NCBI GenBank assembly: GCA_016281815.1
Contig: JAEEJK010000045.1
Location: forward strand, 1 to 64,000
DNA length: 64,000 nt
Direction: 5' to 3'
From: Prevotella sp.
GTDB lineage: Bacteria; Bacteroidota; Bacteroidia; Bacteroidales; Bacteroidaceae
Part shown: piece after piece, positions 43,801 to 54,858 of the stretch
Numbering within the stretch: the first letter of the stretch is position 1
Layout of the letters: every line of letters starts with the position of its first letter
Notes under the pieces: generated by a model
Told to the model about the DNA's origin: nothing
The model's database searches: none
What the model saw: only the letters and a program-made list of their open reading frames with translations
Program-made: the position numbers and the translations under genes

Positions 43801-43970
43801 TAGCATCCGCCGATGCCCGCATCTTTCATGCCCTGGAGGTCGAGACGGATGCCCTCATCGCTCACGCAGCCATACATCCAGTACCAGAACGTCCAGGGCT
43901 TGGTGGTGTCGGTGGCTGATGCATGGAGACTGCAGAGGACGGCAAACAGGAGAAAGAGCGTCTTTTTCAT
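40863..43970 (-). CDS. secreted GH106-family alpha-L-rhamnosidase
   Basis: Start at ATG 43970 (MKKTLFLLFAVLCSLHASA, signal peptide); the track's 44024 start runs into GH2. The N-terminal pattern FWYWMYGCVSDEGIRLDLQGMKDAGIGGCYL is typical of GH106. Also visible: HVDSWECGSQNW, RYGVQLSTECVAPTMVSDG, and a C-terminal galactose-binding-like sandwich (DKVHDIATVYVNGICCGTSWMAPHCIDI). GH106 enzymes remove alpha-L-rhamnose, e.g. from rhamnogalacturonans. 1035 aa is normal. A 27-bp tandem duplication (41326-41379) adds the repeated HASTTAGK/HASTTAEV piece in a linker. Starts 22 bp after the GH2 gene, so probably one transcript. Confidence 0.88.
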   Translation of the reverse strand: MKKTLFLLFAVLCSLHASATDTTKPWTFWYWMYGCVSDEGIRLDLQGMKDAGIGGCYLMPIKDVSDGTQYEGTARQLSPEWWKRMDTAFRIADSLGLEIGIHFSDGFALGGGPWITPEESMQRVVWSDTIISSRGGSVALPQPTITENFYKDIAVYAIPLAEKPDDSKPHASVEFPFRSNDPCDIIFAYNTPFTLRQVRIITGGNNYEAHRWQVYASEDGAGYRHVRDIEPARQGWQNTDAYATYAFPTTTARYFKFHWTPEGSDPGSEDMDAAKWKPTLKVAQIELSGTPVIDGYEGKSGAVWRVSAPFAIDASDCVAQEKIIRLNISNGQVNVPRGQWRILRMGHTSTGHANATGGGGRGLECDKFSRPAIQKQLTHWFGAIHGRAPQGVVTRLHVDSWECGSQNWSETFADEFAQRRGYDLLPWLPVYAGVPIGSSERSEQVLRDIRQTIAELIDEVFFDEMEKAARRYGVQLSTECVAPTMVSDGLLHYRHADYPMGEFWLNSPTHDKPNDMLDAISGAHIYGKSIIQAEGFTEVRGTWDETPALLKPLLDRNYCLGINSIVFHVCTHNPWTDRRPGMTLDGIGTFFQRDNTWWREMPVFAQYIRNCQTFLQRGRPVVDLAVYIGDEVPRRSILPERLTDMLPGLFGAPILQREAVRLRNEGQPMETSPVGVNHTRNMTKAEDWINPLHGYKYDSFNHDVLRGMRVEDGEVVTRDGMRYRAIVVPKARKMNPANINTGNDLIEALRRQGATVIDTPWTEPDMGRIGIQPDILLPTGLDYTHRQDGPTDIYFISNQTASDITFTPRLRAKRQYRYIYDPLKGCASTDTEAITLTPYGSMLLIASDEKAPTGLPMPQEELLTPKSHASTTAGKAHASTTAEVTGPWLMTFEENGIRLTADTLKGWETYDDPHIKYYSGHVRYENTFKYKGKVRGKVWLCLDKVHDIATVYVNGICCGTSWMAPHCIDITKAVKRGKNQLRIEVVNTWANALLGSDLGTPPYDGIWTNGKYRRAGKKPLPAGLRKGVYIRYTSR
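41326..41379 (-). repeat. 27-bp tandem duplication inside the GH106 gene
   Basis: Two adjacent 27-bp units differing at a few bases encode KSHASTTAG and KAHASTTAE in the linker before the C-terminal sandwich. In frame. Confidence 0.8.
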
Positions 43971-43992
43971 TTCATTCAAGTCTCGCTTTCGC

Positions 43993-46794
43993 TTATTCAA
44001 ACCGCAGTTCTGCGGAGTAGACATGCATTCCCGTTGCCCAATAGGGTTGGGCAGAGGGTCCGTTGAGGTCGGTGGTGTTCACCTTGTTGCGCACGGCGGG
44101 GATGGCCTCAAACAGTGAGAGACCGGTGGCTGGCAGTTCGTAGAGCAGGTGGTCGCGCCCGTCGCGTGGCTGATAGACACCGACGTAGAGTTTTTCGCCG
44201 GAACGTGGAAGGGTGGGCTGGATGCCGATTTTGCCTTCTGCGGTGTTCAACTGCATCCATCTCACGTGCGAGAAGTAGCCCTTGAACTCAGGATACTCAA
44301 ACGACTCTCCTGGGATGGGGTCGTTGTAGTCGGTCTGCCAATAGCCATACTGCGGACCCTCGAGGCGGTTCTGCCACACGCGGTAGGGTCCGTTGCCCAC
44401 CCATTGCTTGCTCTTCACCTGGGTCTCTGGATAATCGAAGGTGACGCCCATCATGTCGACCACACCGTAGAAAAGACAATTAGCAGTGAAGTGGATGCTG
44501 CCATCCTCATGGAATTTCCATACGACTTGCGTCAGACTGCCGTGGTCGTATTTGGCAGTCAACTGACCATTCTCAAAACTGAAACCGGCAAAACTGCCCT
44601 GGTCATCATACGTGGTGTACTGTGTCTTTTTCTTAAATGCCTCCTTGTCGTCATGGTTGAAGAAGCCATCCTGGGAGCGGTCGCTGCGCTTGACGGCGAT
44701 AAAGCGCGGTCCGTTGCTGAGGGAGATGGTGCGCGAACCGATGCCCACTTTCTGCAGAAGCCCGTCTTTCTTGGAAAAGACGTAGGTCTTGTTGGCTGTG
44801 GTGACGGTGACGTCATCGGCTGTCTCCGTCATGGTGGCCGTTGTGGGAAGGGTGCACATGCCTGATGCTTTCTTCAGCGGTTGACTCCAGGTGAACACCT
44901 CTTGTCCAAATGGGTCGGTGGCAGTCACCTGCAACACGTCGCCCTCACCTTTGGGAATGTCCACATAGCCTTTGTCACCTGGTTTCAGGTCGGGCGACGG
45001 CAGGGTGCCTTGGCTGGCCACCTTCACCTCCGACTGTCCGATGGCTGGCATGTTGAGGTATTTGTAGGAGAAACGGCAGTCTTTCAGGTTGGTGAAGTCA
45101 TAATGGTTGGTGAAGAAGATGGCATTGTCTCCCCATTCCAGTTGGATGGGACTCCACACTTCCTTGATGGTGTAGTATGACCCCTCCTTCTCGTGATGGG
45201 GACCCACGATGCCGTCGGAGGCGAAGTTGCCCACGCAGTCGATGAGACCGTCCATGTCGGTGCGCACCACACCTTGGTCGGCGAGGTCCCAGAGGAAGCC
45301 ACCGGCGCAGCGTCGGTTCGACATCATCAGGTCCCAGTAGTCTTTCAGTCCGGCGCCGTGCCCTCCGTCATACAGGCCATGTAGGAATTCGGTGGGCATG
45401 AATATTTCCTTTTGCCGCATGAACTCCGCCGTCTCGCCCCATGAGCGGTAGTGCTTGGTCTCAAACCCGTTGCGGTTGGCCCAGGGATAGAGCACCACGC
45501 GTTTCTGGGGGTCGAATTTTTCAAAGAAGGGTTCCAGTTCGTAGTTGAAGCCACCTTCGTTGCCATTGCTCCAGAAAATGACCGACGGGTGGTTGACATC
45601 CCGTGTGACCATCTCCTCCACCAGTTGCTGACCGATGATGGTCTCGTGTGCCCAGTGCCATCCGCTCAGTTCGTTTTCCACATAGAGTCCCAATGAGTCG
45701 CAGGCATCCAGGAATTCGGGGTCGGCAGGGTAGTGCGACAGGCGTACGGCGTTCATGTTCATGCTCTTGATGAGGCGCACGTCCTCGATGTTCTTCGCCT
45801 TGGAGAGGGTGCGGCCGGTTTCCGGACGGAACGAGTGGCGGTTGACACCCTTGAAGATGACCCTTTTCCCGTTGATATATACTCCGTCGCTGGCGCGGTA
45901 TTCGATGGTGCGGAAGCCGAATCGCTCGCGCTCCACATGGAGCGTCTTGCCTTGGCTGTCCTTCAGGGTGAAGACGGCGGTGTAGAGATGGGGGGTCTCT
46001 GCTGTCCACAGACGGGGAGATTTCACCATGAGGTCCACATGATGAAGGTCGGAGGCTCCGAGTGCCTTTCCCTTGCCGATGGCCTTGCCGTTGGCATCGA
46101 GAATCTCCACTTCGACAGAGGCTCCGTCAACGGCTCGGTTGAGAAACACATCGGCCTGGAAACGGCCATCCATTCCTGCGTCGATGGCGACACGGTTGAT
46201 ATTGCGTGATGGCTTGCTCACCACGAATACGGGACGGATGATGCCACCGAAATTCCAATAATCGGCACGACGCTCAGCCATGTTCACCTGCTCGTTCTCG
46301 CTCTCCTTGCTCACCTCCACCTCCAGGCGGTTCTTTTTCTTGCCGCAAAAGATGCGGTCGGAAACGTCATATTGGAAACGGTAGAAACCGCCGTGGTGCA
46401 CGTTGCCGGCCTTCCTGCCGTTGATGGTCACGCGGGCATCGGTCATCGCTGCCTCGAAGACGAGGAAGATCTGCCTGCCGCTCCATGACTCGGGCAGGGA
46501 GAACTCATATTTGTACAAACCCTTCTCATCAGCGATGCCTTCGGGTTTGGCCTTGCCATAGAAACGCATTCCATATTGGTAAGTGCCGAAACCCTGCAGT
46601 TCCCAGCAGGAAGGCACACCGATCTTGGTCCATTTCCCGGCATTCCGCCCGTCGGTACATTGGAAGTCCCATTCCACCATGTCATCACAACCGGTGCCGC
46701 TCAGGTATTGCCGATGGGTTTGCACGTCGGATGGCTGTGCCATCATGGCCAGTGCGAATGTGGCCATCCCGATAGCAGAAAGAATCTTTTTCAT
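43993..46794 (-). CDS. secreted GH2-family beta-galactosidase-like enzyme
   Basis: Signal peptide MKKILSAIGMATFALAMMAQ. GH2 layout: sugar-binding sandwich (VPSCWELQGFGTYQYGMRFYG), Ig-like domain, TIM barrel with RLSHYPADPEFLDACDSLGLYV, acid/base in VIFWSNGNEGGF and nucleophile Glu in MPTEFLHGLYDGGHGAGL; C-terminal domain has WVGNGPYRVWQNRLEGPQYG, the small-chain-like beta-galactosidase domain. 933 aa. Releases terminal beta-linked galactose or a related sugar from side chains. Paired with the downstream GH106 gene, which fits rhamnogalacturonan side-chain removal. No clear -7 box upstream. Confidence 0.9.
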   Translation of the reverse strand: MKKILSAIGMATFALAMMAQPSDVQTHRQYLSGTGCDDMVEWDFQCTDGRNAGKWTKIGVPSCWELQGFGTYQYGMRFYGKAKPEGIADEKGLYKYEFSLPESWSGRQIFLVFEAAMTDARVTINGRKAGNVHHGGFYRFQYDVSDRIFCGKKKNRLEVEVSKESENEQVNMAERRADYWNFGGIIRPVFVVSKPSRNINRVAIDAGMDGRFQADVFLNRAVDGASVEVEILDANGKAIGKGKALGASDLHHVDLMVKSPRLWTAETPHLYTAVFTLKDSQGKTLHVERERFGFRTIEYRASDGVYINGKRVIFKGVNRHSFRPETGRTLSKAKNIEDVRLIKSMNMNAVRLSHYPADPEFLDACDSLGLYVENELSGWHWAHETIIGQQLVEEMVTRDVNHPSVIFWSNGNEGGFNYELEPFFEKFDPQKRVVLYPWANRNGFETKHYRSWGETAEFMRQKEIFMPTEFLHGLYDGGHGAGLKDYWDLMMSNRRCAGGFLWDLADQGVVRTDMDGLIDCVGNFASDGIVGPHHEKEGSYYTIKEVWSPIQLEWGDNAIFFTNHYDFTNLKDCRFSYKYLNMPAIGQSEVKVASQGTLPSPDLKPGDKGYVDIPKGEGDVLQVTATDPFGQEVFTWSQPLKKASGMCTLPTTATMTETADDVTVTTANKTYVFSKKDGLLQKVGIGSRTISLSNGPRFIAVKRSDRSQDGFFNHDDKEAFKKKTQYTTYDDQGSFAGFSFENGQLTAKYDHGSLTQVVWKFHEDGSIHFTANCLFYGVVDMMGVTFDYPETQVKSKQWVGNGPYRVWQNRLEGPQYGYWQTDYNDPIPGESFEYPEFKGYFSHVRWMQLNTAEGKIGIQPTLPRSGEKLYVGVYQPRDGRDHLLYELPATGLSLFEAIPAVRNKVNTTDLNGPSAQPYWATGMHVYSAELRFE

Positions 46795-47030
46795 AGGTTA
46801 AGTTTTTGCTGGCTTGTGCCTCTCGCGCACATACGCCTGTTGTTTATAAAGAAGACTCAATTGTCATGGTTATGTAACCAATTCATGTCCTGTAAGTCAT
46901 GGTACCAATAATGTCACAGTAGGGACGCGACTTGTCTCGTCTGGAGAATCAAAAACTGTCCCTCTGATTCCCGGACAACAGTAACATTTCATTCACCATC
47001 TGTTAAATCTGGCTAAAACCAATAGTAATG

Positions 47031-47063
47031 TTTGGGTGGTATGGATAATTGGTTTATCTTTGC
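47031..47063 (+). promoter_or_regulatory. promoter of the toxin-antitoxin pair
   Basis: TTTG (47031-47034), 20-bp spacer, TATCTTTGC (47055-47063). It sits 23 bp before ATG 47087 and rules out the track's start at 47036. The 236 bp upstream to the GH2 gene hold nothing else recognisable. Confidence 0.85.
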
Positions 47064-47086
47064 AAAAAACAAAAAGCAATAGGATT

Positions 47087-47350
47087 ATGGAAACAACACC
47101 AGGCGTGAAGATTTCCCCAGTGGAAGCGTTGTGGGCTTTGTATCAAGCTCAGACAAAGAAAGTAAAAAAGATTTTTCGTAGGATGATTCTTGAAGAGGAA
47201 CGGGAGGAGGAGGAGAGAGCTTTTCAAAAATATGTAGCCTCAACTTCTTTTCTTACACATGTGTCCAAGGTGAGGAAAGAATATCAGGAAGGGAAAACCA
47301 CTACTTGCAACTCTTTGGAGGAAATAGAGGCTCATCTTGACTCATTATGA
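47087..47350 (+). CDS. antitoxin-like partner of the YoeB-type toxin
   Basis: 87 aa, cytoplasmic, highly charged (KKVKKIFRRMILEEEREEEERAF), ending in LEEIEAHLDSL. It precedes the toxin with an ATGA overlap (47347-47350), the normal antitoxin position. It does not show an obvious YefM/Phd start, so the antitoxin family is unassigned. Expected to bind the toxin and repress the shared promoter; no clear operator palindrome was seen in it. Confidence 0.75.
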   Translation: METTPGVKISPVEALWALYQAQTKKVKKIFRRMILEEEREEEERAFQKYVASTSFLTHVSKVRKEYQEGKTTTCNSLEEIEAHLDSL

Positions 47351-47622
47351 TTTACAAAGTCGATTTTACATACGCTGCTGACAGGGTCATTCAAAAATGG
47401 AAGAAATCAAATCCAAGCCATTACAAGAAACTTGTAAAGACTATCAAGGATATTGCACTTCATCCAAGGGAAGGCATCGGTAAACCTGAAGCCCTCAAAG
47501 GAGGAAATGACATTACTTGGTCTAGGCACATCACAGCCCACGACAGGATTATCTATGACATTTATGATGACGTGGTGACTGTGCTAATTATTCAAGTAGG
47601 AGGCCATTACAAGGACAAATGA
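47347..47622 (+). CDS. YoeB/Txe-family ribosome-dependent mRNA interferase toxin
   Basis: 91 aa. RelE-fold pattern: YAADRVIQKWKKSNPSHYKKLVKTIKDI, a GKPEALKGGNDITWSRHITAHDRIIYDI block and the C-terminal VGGHYKDK. The Glu, Arg, and C-terminal His-Tyr typical of YoeB active sites are present (PEAL, SRHITAHDR, GHY), so it looks intact. Cleaves mRNA at the ribosome when freed from antitoxin. Translationally coupled to the gene before it. Confidence 0.87.
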   Translation: MIYKVDFTYAADRVIQKWKKSNPSHYKKLVKTIKDIALHPREGIGKPEALKGGNDITWSRHITAHDRIIYDIYDDVVTVLIIQVGGHYKDK

Positions 47623-47653
47623 ATCAATGGGGCAGGTTTTTGATACCTCCTCA

Positions 47654-48571
47654 TCACTTTACTCCATGTACAAGTGTTTTCAGGGTATAGACGGATTTGG
47701 ATGCAGTAATAAACAGGATATTGCGCTCTTTTCCGCCAAAACAAACGTTGGCTGTCCAGTCTTCGGGAATGGGGAAGTGTGCTATCTTCTGGCCATTCTT
47801 ATCGAATACGGTCACACCGTCGCCTGTAAGATAGATGTTTCCTCTGTCATCGATTGTCATCCCGTCTGACCCCATATCGGCAAATACCTGCCGGTTAGAC
47901 AGTGAGCCGTCTGGCTGGATGTCATATTTCAGGATCCTGTTTGCTTTTGCTTCCGCTACATACAGATATTTCCCGTCGGGAGTTCCGACAATACCATTGG
48001 GCTGGTTAAGCGTCGAGTCGAGCATGATGAGTCGCTCGCCTCCCGGAGCAAGATAATACAAGCCTTCCACAGGTTGCTGGCGCTCTGGACTGCGTGTCCA
48101 ATAGTCTCTTTTAAAATATGGGTCAGTCAGATAATAACTTCCATCCTTCGATATCCAAACATCGTTGGGGCCGTTCAGCAACTTTTCGCGATAGTCGGTT
48201 ATCAGTATCTTGGAATGACCAGAAGTATCGAAAGACCAAAGTTGGTTGTCCATGTCTGCACAGGCTATCAGGTTACCCTGGGCATCGAAGTACATCCCAT
48301 TGGAGCGGCCGCTCTGATCAGTGAACAGCGTTATCTCTCCGGATTCGCAGTGCCAACGGTAAATCTTATTATTGGGTTGGTCTGTAAAGAAGACATCACC
48401 CTTTGCGTTGACCGCTGGTCCTTCTGTAAAACTATACGTATCAGAGACTCTTACAGGGGTTTCCCCTTCTGCAACGATATCATTCGACTGAGCCTGAGAA
48501 CATGCACTCATTACATAAAGAAAAGTGCATGCCAGCATGAATAGTGAGTTTGAAAATTTTTCTCTCATCAT
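47654..48571 (-). CDS. SMP-30/gluconolactonase-like lipoprotein
   Basis: Signal peptide with lipobox (YVMSAC, Cys24). Six-bladed propeller of the SMP-30 family: TYSFTEGPAVNAKGDVFFTDQ (metal-binding Glu), SGRSNGMYFDAQGNLIACAD, LNGPNDVWISKDGSYYLTDPYF (Asn/Asp ligands) and QPNGIVGTPDGKYLYVAE. Such enzymes hydrolyse sugar lactones with a divalent metal. 305 aa, normal. An 18-bp gap from the YciI gene suggests one transcript. Confidence 0.9.
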   Translation of the reverse strand: MMREKFSNSLFMLACTFLYVMSACSQAQSNDIVAEGETPVRVSDTYSFTEGPAVNAKGDVFFTDQPNNKIYRWHCESGEITLFTDQSGRSNGMYFDAQGNLIACADMDNQLWSFDTSGHSKILITDYREKLLNGPNDVWISKDGSYYLTDPYFKRDYWTRSPERQQPVEGLYYLAPGGERLIMLDSTLNQPNGIVGTPDGKYLYVAEAKANRILKYDIQPDGSLSNRQVFADMGSDGMTIDDRGNIYLTGDGVTVFDKNGQKIAHFPIPEDWTANVCFGGKERNILFITASKSVYTLKTLVHGVK

Positions 48572-48588
48572 TGATAATGCTATGTCCG

Positions 48589-48888
48589 TTATTTGCCGAC
48601 TCGCTCTCCGTGGGCATAGACCACATTCATCCGTTCAACGGTGATCTTCTCCCATACATGCTCGGTCACGTAAATTTCGTTGGCGAGGTATTCGTCAAGT
48701 TCTTCGCGGTTCTGAAACTCCATAATGAGTACAGACCCTTTTAGTTTGCCTTCATCATCCAGCATACCTCCTGCTGCAATGAGATGTTCCTTCAATCTCT
48801 CCATCCCTTCCAAATGCAGGGGGCGTACCTCCATTCTCTTCTCCAGCATTCCTTCTCCATCGTAAGCGGTGATTACAAATTGTGCCAT
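48589..48888 (-). CDS. YciI-family small protein
   Basis: 99 aa, no signal. Typical features: MAQFVITAYDGEG start, VRPLHLEGMERLKEHLIAAGGML with the conserved His, GSVLIMEF, and LANEIYVTEHVWEKITVERMNVVY. YciI-like proteins have a ferredoxin-like fold with an invariant His/Asp pair; role unclear, possibly a small hydrolase or dehydrochlorinase-like enzyme. First gene of a two-gene unit with the gluconolactonase. Confidence 0.9.
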   Translation of the reverse strand: MAQFVITAYDGEGMLEKRMEVRPLHLEGMERLKEHLIAAGGMLDDEGKLKGSVLIMEFQNREELDEYLANEIYVTEHVWEKITVERMNVVYAHGERVGK

Positions 48889-48974
48889 AATTTTTTTTAT
48901 AAGTTTTTTTAGTAGGTGATAGTCTCTTGGTTCCTTCCTTGTCGCGCCACATCATCATAGATGGTGCTCTAAGA

Positions 48975-49017
48975 AAAGAAATTCCCCGAAAGTCACAGGC
49001 CTTCGGGGAATTTCTTT
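48975..49017. terminator. bidirectional Rho-independent terminator
   Basis: A perfect 16-bp stem (aaagaaattccccgaa with ttcggggaatttcttt) and an 11-base loop, 3 bp beyond the stop of the GH10 gene. Confidence 0.9.
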
Positions 49018-49020
49018 ATC

Positions 49021-51660
<2,640 letters not shown>

Positions 51661-51669
51661 TATATTTGC
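51661..51669 (+). promoter_or_regulatory. -7 box of FISUMP paralogue 1
   Basis: TATATTTGC followed by a leader that is conserved in all three paralogues (tgcacgattgttag... taacagatatga). It lacks the TTG at -33 present in the other two copies. Confidence 0.7.
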
Positions 51670-51728
51670 ACGATTGTTAGATTTCAATGATATTTGAAAC
51701 TTCGCAGATAACTAAAACTATAACAGAT

Positions 51729-52730
51729 ATGAAAAGACTATTATCTATATTGGTGGTATTTCTCATTTCCACCGCAATTAAAGCACAGGGCACACAGAAT
51801 TATTTGTTGGGTGATGTCAACAGGGACGGCAAAGTCACGGTTGCCGATGCGATGATGGTGGTGAACATCATCATGAATGGCTATACCTCTTTTTCAGTCA
51901 GTCCTACAGCCGTCTCCATACCTGCTGGAGGCACCGCTACGATTGATATCGAGGGCGGCTACAATGAATACGAGGTCACATCTTCCAATACCAATGTGGT
52001 CAAGGCTACGCTCAACGGTTCAACCATCACCCTCACTGCCGTGGCCAGCGGCGAGGCCAAAGTTATCGTCAAGGATGTGCTGACCATGAGGTATGTGGAA
52101 ATCCCTGTCAAGGTGGGATATCCTTCATCTCCATCCTTTCTTGCCTGCCCCGATGACCACCATCCCCATCTGATTGATCTTGGTCTGCCCTCTGGCACAA
52201 AGTGGGCGTGCTGCAACGTGGATACGGACCATCCCGAGAACCATAGTCCCACCAACTACGGTGGCTACTACGCCTGGGGCGAGACAGAGACGAAAACGAC
52301 TTATGAGCGTAGCAACTACATTCATTATGACGCTTCCCAAGAAACCTACCATGACCTCGGCAGTGACATCGCCGGTACGGAGTACGACGTGGCCCATGTG
52401 AAATGGGGCGGCAGTTGGGTGATGCCGTCAAAAGAGCAGCAAATCGAATTGATGGACAACTGCACCTACGAATGGACGACAGTGGACGGTGTCAATGGAG
52501 ATAAGTTCACTAGTAATATCAACGGCAGTAGCATCTTCTTGCCGGCATCTGGCGAATACCTCTTAGATGATTTGGTCAGACCAGGAATAACAGGTGACTA
52601 CTGGTCATCGACACAAGACTCGTTAGATTCGTCCAGAGTACCCCGCCTGCGTGTCTCTCAGACTAGTACTCGCGTGAACAAAATAGACCGCATTTATGGT
52701 CGGAGCGTCCGCCCGGTGGTCAGTAAATGA
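51729..52730 (+). CDS. secreted dockerin-like/Ig-like/FISUMP-domain protein, paralogue 1
   Basis: Start at ATG 51729 (MKRLLSILVVFLISTAIKAQ, signal peptide), after the promoter. A single dockerin-like Ca2+ loop, GDVNRDGKVTVADAMMVVN (~27-45), is followed by a BIG2-like Ig domain (SVSPTAVSIPAGGTATIDI...VIVKD) and a Fibrobacter-succinogenes-major-paralogue domain (DLGLPSGTKWACCNVD, GGYYAWGET, HVKWGGSWVMPSKEQ, DYWSST, YGRSVRPV). The domain has a C-type-lectin-like fold, so a binding role at the cell surface is likely. Its segment between DYWSST and YGRSVRPV differs strongly from paralogue 2. Confidence 0.87.
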   Translation: MKRLLSILVVFLISTAIKAQGTQNYLLGDVNRDGKVTVADAMMVVNIIMNGYTSFSVSPTAVSIPAGGTATIDIEGGYNEYEVTSSNTNVVKATLNGSTITLTAVASGEAKVIVKDVLTMRYVEIPVKVGYPSSPSFLACPDDHHPHLIDLGLPSGTKWACCNVDTDHPENHSPTNYGGYYAWGETETKTTYERSNYIHYDASQETYHDLGSDIAGTEYDVAHVKWGGSWVMPSKEQQIELMDNCTYEWTTVDGVNGDKFTSNINGSSIFLPASGEYLLDDLVRPGITGDYWSSTQDSLDSSRVPRLRVSQTSTRVNKIDRIYGRSVRPVVSK

Positions 52731-52843
52731 ATGCATCCTTTCCCAACGCGGAAGACGCAATTTGAAGACGCAAACTGAACCCTTTTATGTGCAAGGGCAG
52801 ACGCAGATTTTCAAGTTGTATTCAAGGCGAATTAATGTGAAAT

Positions 52844-54121
52844 ATGAAAAGAATATTCCTTGTCATCCTCAAGATCCTTGTTGGACTTTTGGGTTTTCTC
52901 ATCCTTGCCATAGGTTTGTTGCTCATCTTGGCACGCTGCCATCCTGAACTTATACAACGATTCTTTGAGGAGAAGCCGGAATATATCAGTTTTTCCGCAC
53001 TGCCGCATGACCGCGATTCCATGAAGGCAGATTTTGATGGCATTCACCAGATTGTGGCAGAGAATTACTCACTCTACCGTCAAAAAGGCATATCGATGGA
53101 CTCTCTCTACGATGTCTATTCTGCCCGCTTGCGCGACTCGGTTAAGACCAGTGATGACTATGGTGTGATGCTCATGGAGTATTTTGCTGACTTACATTGC
53201 GGACACGCATGCGCATTTTTCAGCGGAGAACATTTTGGTGGGGCGGAGCCCCTCTATATTGAAGGACGTCTTTTCCTTGACCATCCAGGTGATTATATCC
53301 GCCAACATGGATTCCGCGACAAGGACGAAATCGTTGCCATCAACGGAAAGCCCATCCCCATCTGGATGGCTGATAACATACGGTATCATGAAGGCTCTAC
53401 CGCTGCACAGAGGGCATTCAGAACAGCATCGGCTGCGCTCTCAAGTTATACCGACACTTTGCTGAACATCACCGTGGCTCGGGGTGGCGACACCATCTCA
53501 ATACCGCTGCCGCTCCAAGCGAAAGGCTTCCCGAACCCCAACATTTGTGAGAGAAAGATCCTGCAGGACTCCATCGGTTATATTGCGATCAACACCATGA
53601 GGAACGGTATTGTAGAGGTGTTCGACAGCCTTTATCCGTCGGTCAAGAGCCTCCCTTATCTGATTGTAGATGTACGCAGAAACGGAGGTGGGAACAGCCT
53701 GAATGGGGAGAAACTTTGCGAATATCTGCTGAAACGAGAGAAAAAGCATTGCTTGTATGACAAAACTCTCACGCCTCGTGCTGATGCCTATCGTGGAAAG
53801 GTGTTCCTGCTTATTGATACACGGACATTCTCCGCTGCAGAGAGTTTTGCCATCGATCTTTGGGAGAGTGGCGAGGTCATCCTGGTGGGATGTCCTACGG
53901 GTGGAGATACAGGAAGCAGTCCTGAAACTTTCAAATCGCCAGCCGGGCTTTCTTTCCGGATTCCCCTGCGAGAACCTCGTCTATCACCTAAGGGTTTCCC
54001 ATTGGAAGGTCGCGGGATACCTCCACATTACAAAGTGGCACAGACTGTGAAAGACTTCATGGCCGGGATTGACACACAGTTGGAATTTACACTCAGTTTG
54101 ATTCAAAAGGGCAAGGATTAA
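52844..54121 (+). CDS. membrane-anchored S41-family (C-terminal-processing-like) peptidase
   Basis: An N-terminal membrane helix (VILKILVGLLGFLILAIGLLLIL) anchors a periplasmic S41 domain. Visible: PDZ-like segment (GFRDKDEIVAINGKPIP), SIGYIAINTM, LIVDVRRNGGGNS, the catalytic-Ser region TFSAAESFAIDLW and GCPTGGDTGSSPETF. A Lys expected a few turns after the Ser is not obvious, so it may use a Ser-only or tricorn-like arrangement, or be non-peptidolytic. 425 aa. Lies 113 bp after FISUMP 1 with no clear promoter of its own. Confidence 0.83.
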   Translation: MKRIFLVILKILVGLLGFLILAIGLLLILARCHPELIQRFFEEKPEYISFSALPHDRDSMKADFDGIHQIVAENYSLYRQKGISMDSLYDVYSARLRDSVKTSDDYGVMLMEYFADLHCGHACAFFSGEHFGGAEPLYIEGRLFLDHPGDYIRQHGFRDKDEIVAINGKPIPIWMADNIRYHEGSTAAQRAFRTASAALSSYTDTLLNITVARGGDTISIPLPLQAKGFPNPNICERKILQDSIGYIAINTMRNGIVEVFDSLYPSVKSLPYLIVDVRRNGGGNSLNGEKLCEYLLKREKKHCLYDKTLTPRADAYRGKVFLLIDTRTFSAAESFAIDLWESGEVILVGCPTGGDTGSSPETFKSPAGLSFRIPLREPRLSPKGFPLEGRGIPPHYKVAQTVKDFMAGIDTQLEFTLSLIQKGKD

Positions 54122-54134
54122 AGGTAAAGATTTT

Positions 54135-54643
54135 TCAACACAGAGATACAGAGGTACAGAGATTTTTATGTGATTTTCAACGCAGTTACAGAGATTAAGG
54201 AATTAATGGGATATTATATGGTAATTATATGTTCATTCAACTTCCTCAAGTTCAAACTTATCTGAAATGAAGAGATGATCAAAAACCGCTTCGCTTCGGA
54301 AAAAAGAAGAAAAACTTTCTTGGATGATATTTGGCAAACGCTGATGCTTGAGATTTTTTTAAGTAGCGAGAGCAGAGCGATGCTTTGCATCAGCTATGCC
54401 GAGTCACGACAAAAAATCAGCGAAGGTAAAAAACGCCAAGGCGTTCGCAAAAAGGGGGAAAAAAGAGCCCTCTATGTAGGGTCAACGCCCCCCAACCCCC
54501 TCTAATCTTAGAGGGGGAGCCTGATTACTCCTGCTTCAGATGGCTGATTACTCTTGTTTCAGACGGCTGATTACTTTTGTTTCAGAAAAGCAATCAGGAG
54601 TGATGCTTTAATAATCTCTGTACCTTTGTAACTCTGTGTTGGA
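54135..54643. repeat. MITE-like 509-bp element A with terminal inverted repeats
   Basis: Left end tcaacacagagatacagaggtacagagat (54135) and right end aatctctgtacctttgtaactctgtgttgga (to 54643) are inverted copies; a second partial left-end copy follows at about 54177. No ORF that looks like a transposase. It matches element B at 62958-63465 over most of its length but carries an extra ~75 bp (about 54350-54427). Inside are an aacgccaaggcgtt palindrome, a ccccctcta/tagaggggg hairpin and a 23-bp VNTR. Confidence 0.75.
54521..54589 (+). repeat. 23-bp VNTR, three units
   Basis: Three units of ctgattactcctgcttcagatgg type inside element A; element B carries six. Units are contiguous with no spacers. 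Confidence 0.88.
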
Positions 54644-54755
54644 AAATAATTTATGAAAAATTCGTGGACATTCGTGGCTATTCGTGTGAAAGATTTTCTT
54701 GGCGTATAATTATCATGTAATGATCCATTTAATTTTCCCTTATTTTGAATCTCTA

Positions 54756-54787
54756 TTGGTACTATCATGGAAAAATGCTATATTTGC
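54756..54787 (+). promoter_or_regulatory. promoter of FISUMP paralogue 2
   Basis: TTG (54756-54758), 20-bp spacer, TATATTTGC (54779-54787). Identical in layout to paralogue 3. It excludes the track's start at 54745. Confidence 0.85.
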
Positions 54788-54858
54788 ACAATTGTAGGAT
54801 CTCAATGATGTTTGATTACTTCACTGAAACCAAAACGATAACAATAATTGTAACAGAT

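Noticed and set aside
51729-52730. Cellulosome-type dockerin
   Set aside because: Only one Ca2+ loop is present and it is N-terminal; no scaffoldin or cohesin in the window, so it is called dockerin-like only.
54275-54505. 76-aa ORF inside element A
   Set aside because: Low-complexity Lys/Arg-rich frame interrupted in element B; no transposase features.
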